Below are positions 25,540-34,378 of a DNA stretch of 35,393 nucleotides, one piece after another (the first letter of the stretch is position 1; the number at the start of each line of letters is the position of its first letter). Where the stretch lies: positions 1 to 35,393 of the forward strand of contig JADZDP010000058.1 of assembly GCA_020850995.1 (NCBI GenBank), written 5' to 3'. The position numbers were made by a program, and so were the translations under genes. Source of the stretch: Deltaproteobacteria bacterium. Its GTDB lineage: Bacteria > Myxococcota > UBA727 > VGSZ01. The notes under the pieces are model-generated. The model saw only the letters and a list, made by a program, of their open reading frames with translations. It did not search any database and had not been told where the DNA came from.

Positions 25540-26772
25540 GTGCGCGCCGCCGACGACCAGCGCCTGGCGTTGCCCGGCTTCATCAACGCACACAGCCACG
25601 CATTCCAGCGCGCGCTGCGCGGGCGTGTGGAGCGACGGAGCGCCGATCACGTCGACGACGACTTCTGGTCGTGGCGCACCACCATGTACCACGACGCCGA
25701 ACGCCTCGGCGTCGACGACGTGGAGGCGCTCGCCGCCTGGGCCTACGCCGACATGGTGCGCGCGGGCTTCGTGGCCGTGGGCGAGTTCCACTACCTGCAC
25801 CACGATGTGAACGCTGGTCCCTTGCCCCAACCCCGCCTGTCGTTGGCGCACGCCGCCGCCGCGCGCCGCGTGGGCATCAAGCTCGTGCTGCTCGAGTGCG
25901 CCTACCTGCGCGGGGGCTTCGAGCGGCCGCTCGTCCACGCCCAGCGCCGCTTCGTGTTCGATGACGCGCGTGCCTTCCTCGCGCACGTCGACCGTGTGCG
26001 CGCGGCGGTGCCGGCCGGCACGCACGTGGGCGTGGCCGTGCACTCCGTGCGCGCGGTGCCCCGCGACGCCATCGTCGAGGTAGCGGCGTACGCGCGGCGG
26101 GAGGACCTGGTGCTTCATGTGCACGCCTGTGAGCAGGCCCGCGAGGTCGACGAGTGCCGCAGCGAGCACGGCATGACGCCGGTGGCCCTGTTGGAGGTGT
26201 GCGGCGCCTTGGGCCCGCGCACCACGCTGGTGCACGCCACTTGCGCCGACGCCGACGACGTGCGGCGCATCGCCGCCACCGGCACCGCGGTGTGCGTGAC
26301 GCCGTCCACCGAACGCAACCTCGGTGATGGGCTGGGCCCGTTCGGCGCGTTGTTTGCCGCCGGCGTCCCCGTGTGCGTCGGCACCGACTCGCACGCCCGC
26401 ATCGACGCCGCCGACGAGCTGCGCTCGCTGGAGGAGCACGAGCGCCTTCGCGTGCGGCGGCGCAACGTGCTGGTGCGCCCTGGCGCCGCCTTGCACGAGG
26501 CGGTGCTGCCCGCGGGCACCTCTGCAGGGCGGCGCAGCTTGGGGCTCGTCGACGACGCCGGCGATCGGGTGGTGGTGCGCATGCCGGTGGAGGGGCGTGC
26601 CGATGCCGCCGCCGCGCGCGACGCCTGGATCGTCGGCGGATCATCGAGCGACGTGCTCGACGTCGACGTGGGCGGTGTCGCGGTGGTGCGCAACGGTGAG
26701 CTGGTGCGCGCCCCGCGCGCCGCCATCGAAGACGCCGCCGTCGACGTGCTCCGGCGCCTTCAGCGGCCGTGA
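25540..26772 (+). CDS. HutF-like formimidoylglutamate deiminase (amidohydrolase)
   Basis: 410 residues from GTG 25540. Motifs match formimidoylglutamate deiminase: PGFINAHSHAFQRAL with metal ligands H18 and H20, DDFWSWRTTMY, AVGEFHYLHHD, HSVR (168-171), HVHACEQ with ligand H195, VHATC with H232, GTDSH with ligand D283, and EELRSLEEHERLRVRRRNVL. HutF turns N-formimidoyl-glutamate into N-formyl-glutamate and ammonia in histidine breakdown. Two oddities appear. Only about ten residues precede the first motif, so the usual N-terminal beta-sandwich strands are missing. The family's HATH is HATC here (C235), though the first His is kept. No other hut gene is in the window. The frame is closed upstream by the previous stop, so the short N-terminus is real unless there is a sequencing error. 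Confidence 0.85.
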   Translation: MRAADDQRLALPGFINAHSHAFQRALRGRVERRSADHVDDDFWSWRTTMYHDAERLGVDDVEALAAWAYADMVRAGFVAVGEFHYLHHDVNAGPLPQPRLSLAHAAAARRVGIKLVLLECAYLRGGFERPLVHAQRRFVFDDARAFLAHVDRVRAAVPAGTHVGVAVHSVRAVPRDAIVEVAAYARREDLVLHVHACEQAREVDECRSEHGMTPVALLEVCGALGPRTTLVHATCADADDVRRIAATGTAVCVTPSTERNLGDGLGPFGALFAAGVPVCVGTDSHARIDAADELRSLEEHERLRVRRRNVLVRPGAALHEAVLPAGTSAGRRSLGLVDDAGDRVVVRMPVEGRADAAAARDAWIVGGSSSDVLDVDVGGVAVVRNGELVRAPRAAIEDAAVDVLRRLQRP

Positions 26773-27188
26773 ATCAACACGCGCGGGCCCTCTTCGAACA
26801 GCACCTCGATCTTGCTGCCGTCCTTGAGCGCGGTGGCGACACCCCTGCCGAAGGTGGGGTGCTCGACGAGATCCCCGGGCGCATACTTGTCCTTCGGGGA
26901 ATAGCGCTTGCCGAGCGCGGGGTTCTTGCCCTTCATCAGCTCGTGGTAGTGCGACGCGCGCGCCTTGCCTGGCAGCGGTCCGAGCGGTCCGCGCTCCTCG
27001 CGCTCCCGCACTTGCCGCGGTGCCTCACCGGGCTTGTACGGCTTGAAGGAGTGTTGCGACCTGCAGGTGTTGCACTGCACACGCGCGGGCTCCCCGCTCA
27101 CCATCGCCTCGATGGTGTGGCCGAGCATCAGCTTGCACTTGCCGCACCACGACTCGACGTACCCGCCGACTTTGGGAGGACCTGCCAT
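26760..27188 (-). CDS. Small zinc-ribbon protein with a beta-barrel-like C-terminal motif
   Basis: 142 residues from ATG 27188. C15-x2-C18 and C39-x2-C42 form a zinc site (SWCGKCKLMLGHT, VQCNTCRSQHSF). A basic middle follows. The C-terminal ~45 residues (YAPGDLVEHPTFGRGVATALKDGSKIEVLFEEGPRVLIHGR) have the spacing of a small CarD/Tudor-type beta-barrel. Similar GDxVxHPxFGxG segments occur in RNA-polymerase or DNA-associated proteins, which is a resemblance rather than an assignment. It overlaps the convergent deiminase gene by 13 bp at the 3' end. There is no Shine-Dalgarno, but a TGCTAACGA box lies 6 nt before the ATG. Confidence 0.75.
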   Translation of the reverse strand: MAGPPKVGGYVESWCGKCKLMLGHTIEAMVSGEPARVQCNTCRSQHSFKPYKPGEAPRQVREREERGPLGPLPGKARASHYHELMKGKNPALGKRYSPKDKYAPGDLVEHPTFGRGVATALKDGSKIEVLFEEGPRVLIHGR

Positions 27189-27194
27189 GGCAGC

Positions 27195-27203
27195 TCGTTA
27201 GCA
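27195..27203 (-). promoter_or_regulatory. -10-like box 6 nt before the small zinc-ribbon gene
   Basis: Minus strand reads TGCTAACGA, 6 nt, ATG 27188. Eight of nine bases and the spacing are the same as at leuS. Last position A instead of T. Confidence 0.35.
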
Positions 27204-27247
27204 GGCCGCGGCCAGCATGCAAAACGCACCCTGCACCCCTCCTCCTT

Positions 27248-27256
27248 TGCTACGCT
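27248..27256 (+). promoter_or_regulatory. Extended -10-like box upstream of pspA
   Basis: TGCTACGCT, the same nine bases as before the VWA gene, but 35 nt from the GTG at 27292, leaving room for a leader with AGGAG. No convincing -35 or PspF-type sigma-54 site is seen. Confidence 0.4.
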
Positions 27257-27291
27257 GCCCCAAGCTACCCTTCCCCCCGTAGGAGCCCGCG

Positions 27292-28086
27292 GTGAGCATC
27301 TTCAAGCGCTTCAGCGACCTCGTGCGCAGCAACGTCAACTCGGCCCTCGATCAGGCAGAGGACCCCCGCAAGGTGCTCGAGCAGACCATCATCGACATGG
27401 AGGGCGAGCACAAAAAGGCCAAGCAGAAGCTGCTCGAGTCGATGACGCTCCTGAAGACCACCGAGAAGCAGGCCGAGGGTCTCAAGAAGTCAGCCGCCGA
27501 CTGGGAGGCGAAGGCCATCGCGGCCCTCAAGGCCAACAGCGAGGACCTGGCCCGCCAGGCGCTCGCCGAGAAGCAGAAGGCCGAGGAGCTGTCGACGCGT
27601 ACCGCCGGCGAAGTGGAGGCGCAGAAGGTCTCTACCGAGCAGCTCAAGTCCCAGATCAAGCAGTTCGAGGAGAAGATCGGCGAGGCCAAGCGGCGCAAAG
27701 ACGAGATGATCGCGCGCCTGAACGCCGCCGACATGCAGAAGAAGCAGGCAGCCATCGCCTCGGGCACGGCGCCGAACACGAGCGCGCTGTCGAGCTCGAA
27801 CGCGTTCGACACCTTCAACCGCATGGTGGAGAAGATCGAGAACTCCGAGGCCGAGGCCGAGGCGCGCAGCGAGCTCCTCGGCGTCAAGGCCCCCGAGGTC
27901 GATGCCCAGCTCGCCAAGCTCAGCCAGGCGCAGTCGGCCGACGATGCGCTGAACGCGCTCAAGGCCAAGATGACGACCAGCACCACGCCCACGGCGGCGC
28001 CGGCCGGCGACGCCAAGCCGGCGGATCCCAAGGCGTCTGCCATCGAGGACGAGCTGGCGGCGCTGCGCGCGAAGCTCGGGGGCTAG
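27292..28086 (+). CDS. pspA: PspA/IM30-family membrane-stress protein
   Basis: 264 residues from GTG 27292, with AGGAG (27281-27285) six bases upstream. MSIFKRFSDLVRSNVNSALDQAEDPRKVLEQ is the amphipathic N-terminal helix plus the DP-containing turn that marks PspA and IM30/Vipp1. Long coiled-coil helices follow (residues about 25-190, rich in Glu/Lys/Ala: LLKTTEKQAEGLKKSAADWEAKA). The C-terminal ~80 residues include a flexible Thr/Pro/Ala segment and a final helix (EDELAALRAKLG). These proteins bind stressed inner membranes as ESCRT-III-like oligomers and help keep the proton gradient. No pspBCF genes are adjacent. Confidence 0.92.
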   Translation: MSIFKRFSDLVRSNVNSALDQAEDPRKVLEQTIIDMEGEHKKAKQKLLESMTLLKTTEKQAEGLKKSAADWEAKAIAALKANSEDLARQALAEKQKAEELSTRTAGEVEAQKVSTEQLKSQIKQFEEKIGEAKRRKDEMIARLNAADMQKKQAAIASGTAPNTSALSSSNAFDTFNRMVEKIENSEAEAEARSELLGVKAPEVDAQLAKLSQAQSADDALNALKAKMTTSTTPTAAPAGDAKPADPKASAIEDELAALRAKLGG

Positions 28087-28096
28087 CAGCGAGAAA

Positions 28097-28109
28097 GAGC
28101 AACCTGCTC
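28097..28109. terminator. Weak hairpin after pspA
   Basis: GAGCA (28097-28101) and TGCTC (28105-28109) pair across ACC, 10 bp after the pspA stop and facing a convergent gene. No T-run. Confidence 0.3.
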
Positions 28110-28157
28110 CGCGCCCGGGCACGGGCACGTTGACGTCCGCCGTACTTCACCACGCTG

Positions 28158-29675
28158 CTAAAACGCGCCGGCGAGCAGCAGGCCCGGCGCCGCCCCACCC
28201 TCTGGAGTCGGCAAGAGCGACACCACCGGCGGCGCGAGCGTGAGCTCCCCGGTCACGAAGGGGTCCGACGCGCGGGGTAGCGCCATGCCCACGACGGCGC
28301 CGAGCGCGCCACCCGCGGCCGTGCCGGCGAGCGTGCTCCAGCCGGTGCCGCCGCGCTGACCATCGCCATCGGCAAGTGCGCCGAGGGCACCACCGGCGCC
28401 ACCGCCGGCCAAGGAGCCCACCGCCGCGCCCACCAAGGGGAAGAGGCCGACGTCGACGTCACGGAGGGCCAGCGTGGCGGCGGTGCCCGCGAGACCGCCG
28501 CACAGCAGGCCGGCACCCGCGCTCTGATCGAAGCGCAGGCCGTAGCTCGCCGCCAGCGTGGCGCTCGCCGTGGCCGAGGCCAGCCCCGTGACCAAGCCGG
28601 CGCCGAGCGCGCCGAGCCTCGGCGGCGCGCTCTCGACGAGCGCGACGCCGAGGGCCGTGCCGGCGATAGTGCCGACGGCAGACAGGTTCGCCGCCGTCAC
28701 GCCCGACGAGGGCGGCACGCCCGACAGCGCGCCGGCGCCGAAGCCAGCGAGGGTGCCGAAGGTGCCGAGCTGCACCACCGTGTGCGCCAGCGGCACGGTG
28801 TCGGCGCGCGTGAACGCGTAGGTGCCGCCAGCGGCGAAACCGAGCGCGGCGCCACCGAGACCGCCGAGCGCGGCCGCGTTGGCTCCCTGCACACCGCCGT
28901 GCGCCGAGAGCAGGAAGGCGCCGTGGTACCAGCCGGTCATGCCGCCAAACATGCCGAGCCATGCCGTGCTGGCGGCCATATCGAGCCCGTGCGCCTGTGC
29001 GGCCAGGGCGGCGCCGCCAGGGACCAAGCGGCGGCCCTCGGCGTCGCGGGGGGCCTCGGGCACCTGCACCTCCTCGTGCAGGCCGAGGCGGGCGGCCATG
29101 CGCTCGGCGTAGCCGATGAACAGCCTGGCCACGCGCGGATCATCGTGCTTCATGCGCGCGGCCACGTCGCTCACGGCGGAGCTGTTGCCAACGTTGGCGA
29201 GGGCCCAGCCGACCATGGTGGTGACGTCGAGGCTGCGATCGCCGAGCGCGGCCACCAAGGCCGGCGTCTGGGTGCCGCCGATATCGGAGCCGAGGCGACC
29301 GAGGCACTCGGCGGCGGCGCGGCGCACCAGCACCTCGGGGTCGATGCGGAGCGAGCGCGCGCAGATGCGCGCGGTAGCGCTGGAGGCGTCGTGAGCGGAG
29401 AGGAGGCCAAGCGCGAGCACGCGCGTCGCCGTGGCCGGCGCGCTGCGGGCCGCTCGGCGCAGCACCGGTCGGCCCGCGTTGATGTCGTGCTCGGCCAGGC
29501 GCTCGAGCTCGGCGTCGGCCACGAAGAGCGCCGGGGCGTCTGGCGCGCTGGCCGGATCGACGACGCGGGGGGCGGGCTCCGCGCTCATCGGGCGCGGCTC
29601 TTGGGCCACGGCCGGCAACGCCAGCGCCGCCACCAGGAACGTCGTCGAAGCCAGGCCGGTACGGGAGCCGAGCAT
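28158..29675 (-). CDS. Exported HEAT-repeat and glycine-zipper protein
   Basis: 505 residues from ATG 29675. The frame is open further upstream but would cross the divergent tldD start. A signal peptide (hydrophobic 9-23, cleavage at AVAQ-E) opens it. Residues about 45-200 are HEAT-like helical repeats (VLVRRAAAECLGRLGSD, VTTMVGWALANVG). From about 215 to 470 lies a long Gly/Ala-rich hydrophobic region with GxxxG and GxxxA ladders (GGLGGAALGFAAGG, LVGAAVGSLAGGGAGGALGAL, LAGTAAGGALGAVVGMALP), as in glycine-zipper proteins that pack helices in membranes. The tail has short beta-like strands. Likely envelope-located with a membrane-inserted half. Its specific role is unknown. It diverges from tldD across 67 bp. 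Confidence 0.72.
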   Translation of the reverse strand: MLGSRTGLASTTFLVAALALPAVAQEPRPMSAEPAPRVVDPASAPDAPALFVADAELERLAEHDINAGRPVLRRAARSAPATATRVLALGLLSAHDASSATARICARSLRIDPEVLVRRAAAECLGRLGSDIGGTQTPALVAALGDRSLDVTTMVGWALANVGNSSAVSDVAARMKHDDPRVARLFIGYAERMAARLGLHEEVQVPEAPRDAEGRRLVPGGAALAAQAHGLDMAASTAWLGMFGGMTGWYHGAFLLSAHGGVQGANAAALGGLGGAALGFAAGGTYAFTRADTVPLAHTVVQLGTFGTLAGFGAGALSGVPPSSGVTAANLSAVGTIAGTALGVALVESAPPRLGALGAGLVTGLASATASATLAASYGLRFDQSAGAGLLCGGLAGTAATLALRDVDVGLFPLVGAAVGSLAGGGAGGALGALADGDGQRGGTGWSTLAGTAAGGALGAVVGMALPRASDPFVTGELTLAPPVVSLLPTPEGGAAPGLLLAGAF

Positions 29676-29682
29676 GGGCGCC

Positions 29683-29691
29683 ACGCTAGCA
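29683..29691 (-). promoter_or_regulatory. Extended -10-like box 7 nt before the HEAT gene
   Basis: Minus strand reads TGCTAGCGT, 7 nt, ATG 29675. TAGCGT matches TAnnnT and is preceded by TGC. There is no room for a Shine-Dalgarno between box and start. Confidence 0.45.
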
Positions 29692-29729
29692 CGAGCGCGT
29701 CTGCGCACACTGCCGCGCGTGCAACGGTG

Positions 29730-29735
29730 TAGCGT
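29730..29735 (+). promoter_or_regulatory. -10-like box 7 nt before tldD
   Basis: TAGCGT followed by 7 nt and GTG 29743. It is the same hexamer as on the opposite strand for the divergent HEAT gene, about 40 bp away. It supports GTG 29743 over nearby in-frame GTGs at 29734 and 29749. Confidence 0.4.
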
Positions 29736-29742
29736 GCGCAGC

Positions 29743-31151
<1,409 letters not shown>

Positions 31152-31155
<4 letters not shown>

Positions 31156-32546
31156 TTCCCGCGGTCGAGTGGGCCCGAGAGCTCGCCGGCGCCCTGGTCG
31201 ACGCCGCGCGCAAGGCCGGCGCCGACGCGGGCGACGCGGCGGTGAGCCTGGGATCGGCGCTGTCGGCGTCGGCCCGTGAGGGCACCATCGAGGAGCTCAC
31301 CCGCTCGTCGTGGCGCGCGGCCGGCCTGCGCGTGATCGTCGGCGGTCGCCTGGGCTTCGTGAGCTCGGCGGACGCACCGCTCGACGCGCGCTCGATTCGC
31401 GCCCTGGCGGAGAGCGCGCTCTCCCTTGCCCGGGTGGCCACGCCCAGCGACGACAACGTGTTGCCGCCCGCCGTGCCCGACGCGGGCGCGGCGGCGCGCG
31501 AGGCGGCGCTTTGCACCTGGGACGACGCCACCGCCGAGGCCGGCCCCGACTGGGCCACGGCCCACGCCCTCGCCATGGATGCCGCGCTGCGCCGGGTCCC
31601 CGGTGTGGCTGGCACCAAGGACGTGAGCGCGACGACGCGGCGAGGCGTGCTGGCGCTCGCCACCTCGAGCGGCTTCGTGGGCGCGCAACGCGGCACCGCT
31701 GCCTCGCTCTCCTGCACCGCCATTGCCGAGGACGGGGGCCGCAAGCAGTCCGAGCGCGATTGGGACGCGGCGCGCGCCCTGGCCGCGCTGCGCCCGCCAG
31801 AGGAGCTTGCGCGCGTCGCCGCCCTGCGCACGCTCGCGCGCGTGGGTGCGCGCGCCCTGCCACCCACCCGGGCGCCCGTCATCGTCGAACCGAGTGTCGC
31901 GCGCGGCTTCCTTGCGGCGCTGCTGTCGGCGGCCTCGGGCGCCGCGGTCGCACGCCGGCGCTCGTGGTTGTGCGAGCTGCTCGGCGAGGCGGTGCTCCCG
32001 CCAGGGGTCTCGGTGATCGACGATGCCAACATCGTCGGCGGGCTGGCGTCCCGGGCCTACGACGGCGAGGGGGTCTTGACGCCCCGCACCGTCATCGTCG
32101 ACGAGGCCGGCGTCCTGCGCACCCTGCTGACCGACGCGCACAGCGCGCACCGCCTGGGTGTGCCGCTCACCGGCCATGCCGCGCGCAGCGCCACCACGCT
32201 GCCGGCTCCAGGGTCGACCAACACCCTGGTCACGGGCGGCAGCGGTACGCTCGACGATCTGATCGCGTCCACCCGGCGCGGGCTCCTGGTCACGAGCTTG
32301 CTCGGCCACGGGCCCGATGCCGTGACCGGCGACTACTCGCGCGGCGCGGCGGGGTTCTGGATCGAGGACGGCGCCATCGCCTTCCCCGTCGATGGGCTCA
32401 GCATCGCCGGCCGCATGATCGACATGCTGCGCGGCATCGATCGGGTGGCCGCCGACGCCGAGTCGCGCGCGGCCCTGCGTGCCCCGTCGCTGCGTTTCGC
32501 AGAGCTGGCCATCGGCGGTCGCGAGAGCGCGCCGGACTCGCGCTGA
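31152..32546 (+). CDS. tldE: TldE/PmbA, partner subunit of TldD
   Basis: 464 residues from ATG 31152, overlapping the tldD stop (ATGA). It lacks HExxxH, as expected for the non-catalytic subunit. Recognisable parts include the N-terminal SLGSALSASAREGTIEEL strand-helix region, the FDDE-like SVIDDANIVGGLASRAYDGEGVLTPRTVIVDEAGVL segment, and the C-terminal GDYSRGAAGFWIEDGAIAFPVDGLSIAG signature. The TldD/TldE heterodimer encloses the active site and both are needed for activity. Compared with TldE from other lineages the middle is rich in Ala/Arg, like the rest of this genome. Confidence 0.93.
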
Positions 32547-32601
32547 GCGCCACGCCCGACGCGTTCGAGGGCGACGGCCGCGACAACGTCGACGACGAGG
32601 C

Positions 32602-34209
32602 TCAGCCGCCCTCGAGCAGCGCGGCCACCTGCTGGTGCAGCTGCCGCACGGTCTTCTTGTCGATGCAGGGCAGCTCGGCGAGGTCGGCGTCACCCTGCAG
32701 GTCGAGCAACGCGTCGGCGACCCTGCGTTCGCGCAGCGCCACGACCGCCTTCTCGACCACCAGCTCCTTGAGCACCAGGACGCCCTCGGCAGCGGTAGGG
32801 CACAAGCGGGTCTTCAGATCGGCCACGGCCACACGGGCGCGCACCGAGCGCACCACGTCTGCCGGCGCCTTGCGCGCGACCAGCGCGTTGACGGCGGCGT
32901 GGCGCAACAGCACGTTGTCGTCGCCGGTGCGCTCCTGCAGGCGCGTCTCGGGCTCGAGCTCCGAGGGCCAATCGAGCGTGAGCACCTTCACCGCCTCGCG
33001 CTGGGCGTCGGGGTCGCCGAGCGCGTCGATGGTGTGTTGCAGGGCCGTTGCGTCGACCCGCTTCGACTGCACCGCCGTGTGGTACTTGTCGAGCATGTCG
33101 CTGCGCCGGAGCGCGCCGTAGGCCGCGGCGAGGGCGTGGCCGTAGAGGACCCAGTCACCCTTGTCGATGCTGCCGTCACGCTCGCGGGCCTCGAGCGTGG
33201 CGACCACGACGTGCGCTTGGCCGGCGTCGATCATGCCCTGCAGGTCGGGGGACCTGAGCTTCCACACGGCACCGGGACCGAAGGTCAGCGCGAAGCCGAG
33301 CAGGAACACGACGGCGAAGGCCGCCGGGCTCGCCCACAGGCGCTGTACGAGGTCGGGCAGGCCGCGCTCGGGGCGCTCGACGTCCTCGGTGTGCTCGCTG
33401 GTGTGCTCGCTGGTGTGCTCGACGGTGGGGTCGATGGCGGGCCCGGCAGCCGCGGCCGACGACGGTGGCGAGGTGCGCGGTGGCGGTGCCAAGGAAGGCC
33501 AGGGCGCGGCGGCGCCACCGGCGGCACGCGGGCGCGACGCCCCGGTGGTGGGCGCGCCCGGGAAGGTGATGGGCGAGGCAGGGAGCTGAGCGCCCGAGCC
33601 TGCCGCTGGGCCCGGCGTGGTCGCAGGCGACACGAAGCTCGGCGGTCCGAGGTCCAGCAGCGGCGCCGGCGCGGGCCCGCCGAGGTGCGGCGCCGCCGCC
33701 GGCGCCATCGCTTGCGCTCCGGGCGCCAGGCTCGCCGATGGCGCACGCTGCATGGTGGCTGGGCCGCTCGGCGGTGCACCCCGCGCGAAGGCCCCTGTCG
33801 TGGAGCGCGGCAGGGGCGGCAGGGGCGGCAGGGGCGCGAAGCTCGGCCCTGCCCCCGAGCCGGTGGACGAGCTCGGCACAAACGACGGCAGCGGTGTCGG
33901 TGCGAAGGCAGGTGGCTGGAGGATCCCCCCAGGGGGCGGCGGCAGGCTGGTCGCCGGAGGCGCCAAGACATTGGTGACGGGGCGCGGCCCCGTTGGGTCT
34001 CGGGTGAAGGGGCTATCCACCGACGGCAGCGGGAGGGATTGCGTGGGCGCAAGGGCCGGGGGGCTCGGCCCAGCGACGGCCGGCGCCTCGACCCGCGCGG
34101 ACGCCGCGCCGGAGGCGTGCTCCACCGCCCTACCTGCTTCATGGCCGCAGGCGAAGCAGCTCCTGCCATCCCAGGCGCGCCCGCAGCTCGGGCACCGTTG
34201 CACGCTCAC
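32602..34209 (-). CDS. Zinc-ribbon, Pro-rich, single-TM protein with helical C-terminal domain
   Basis: 535 residues from GTG 34209. A GTG at 34203 is possible. The zinc ribbon C6-x2-C9...C18-x2-C21 in [18 protein letters not shown] has the same numbering and surrounding residues as the protein at 15172-16161. About 260 residues of Pro/Ala/Ser low complexity follow ([21 protein letters not shown]). A transmembrane helix lies near 293-309 ([15 protein letters not shown]), then about 225 residues of HEAT/TPR-like helices ([19 protein letters not shown]). The topology would put the zinc ribbon in the cytosol and the helical domain in the periplasm. Short tandem DNA repeats underlie the linker. 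Function unknown. It diverges from dnaK. Confidence 0.78.
   Translation of the reverse strand: MSVQRCPSCGRAWDGRSCFACGHEAGRAVEHASGAASARVEAPAVAGPSPPALAPTQSLPLPSVDSPFTRDPTGPRPVTNVLAPPATSLPPPPGGILQPPAFAPTPLPSFVPSSSTGSGAGPSFAPLPPLPPLPRSTTGAFARGAPPSGPATMQRAPSASLAPGAQAMAPAAAPHLGGPAPAPLLDLGPPSFVSPATTPGPAAGSGAQLPASPITFPGAPTTGASRPRAAGGAAAPWPSLAPPPRTSPPSSAAAAGPAIDPTVEHTSEHTSEHTEDVERPERGLPDLVQRLWASPAAFAVVFLLGFALTFGPGAVWKLRSPDLQGMIDAGQAHVVVATLEARERDGSIDKGDWVLYGHALAAAYGALRRSDMLDKYHTAVQSKRVDATALQHTIDALGDPDAQREAVKVLTLDWPSELEPETRLQERTGDDNVLLRHAAVNALVARKAPADVVRSVRARVAVADLKTRLCPTAAEGVLVLKELVVEKAVVALRERRVADALLDLQGDADLAELPCIDKKTVRQLHQQVAALLEGG
33388..33423. repeat. 12-bp tandem repeat, three copies, in the linker coding region
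   Basis: GGTGTGCTCGCT repeated three times, the last copy ending in AC instead of CT. It encodes the EHTS/EHTE repeats of the zinc-ribbon protein. Copy number may vary between strains without changing frame. Confidence 0.75.
33811..33837. repeat. 9-bp tandem repeat, three copies, in the linker coding region
   Basis: CAGGGGCGG three times, the last copy ending in C, encoding the PLP repeats of the same protein. In frame, so length changes would be tolerated. Confidence 0.75.
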
Positions 34210-34215
34210 GAGTAG

Positions 34216-34221
34216 AGCCTA
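34216..34221 (-). promoter_or_regulatory. -10-like box 6 nt before the zinc-ribbon/TM gene
   Basis: Minus strand reads TAGGCT, 6 nt, GTG 34209. It fits TAnnnT with leaderless spacing, and no Shine-Dalgarno is present. Confidence 0.4.
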
Positions 34222-34285
34222 CTGCCGCGGGTGCCAAAGGCGTAGGGGGGCCGGCCAAAAGCACGCTGTGGCGCGTCTGGCTCGC

Positions 34286-34313
34286 TTGACCGGCGGCAGG
34301 GTGCGCCTATTGT
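34286..34313 (+). promoter_or_regulatory. dnaK promoter, sigma-70 with heat-shock-like features
   Basis: TTGACC (34286-34291), 16 nt, TATTGT (34308-34313). The -35 matches 5 of 6 to TTGACA and the -10 matches 4 of 6. The same DNA can be read as CTTGA with a downstream CCTATTG, similar to sigma-32 sites. The start would fall near 34320, leaving a 59-nt leader. No CIRCE inverted repeat is visible. Confidence 0.55.
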
Positions 34314-34378
34314 CGCCGGGTCAACGTCGGGCATGCCGCCCACCACCTTCAGAGACGGCCGCCGGCCAGGAGCACGCG

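Noticed and set aside
29431..29742. N-terminal extension of tldD back to 29431
   Set aside because: It would run through the divergent HEAT gene. Normal TldD length is reached from GTG 29743.
34210..34378. CIRCE operator upstream of dnaK
   Set aside because: No TTAGCACTC/GAGTGCTAA inverted repeat is present in the divergent region.
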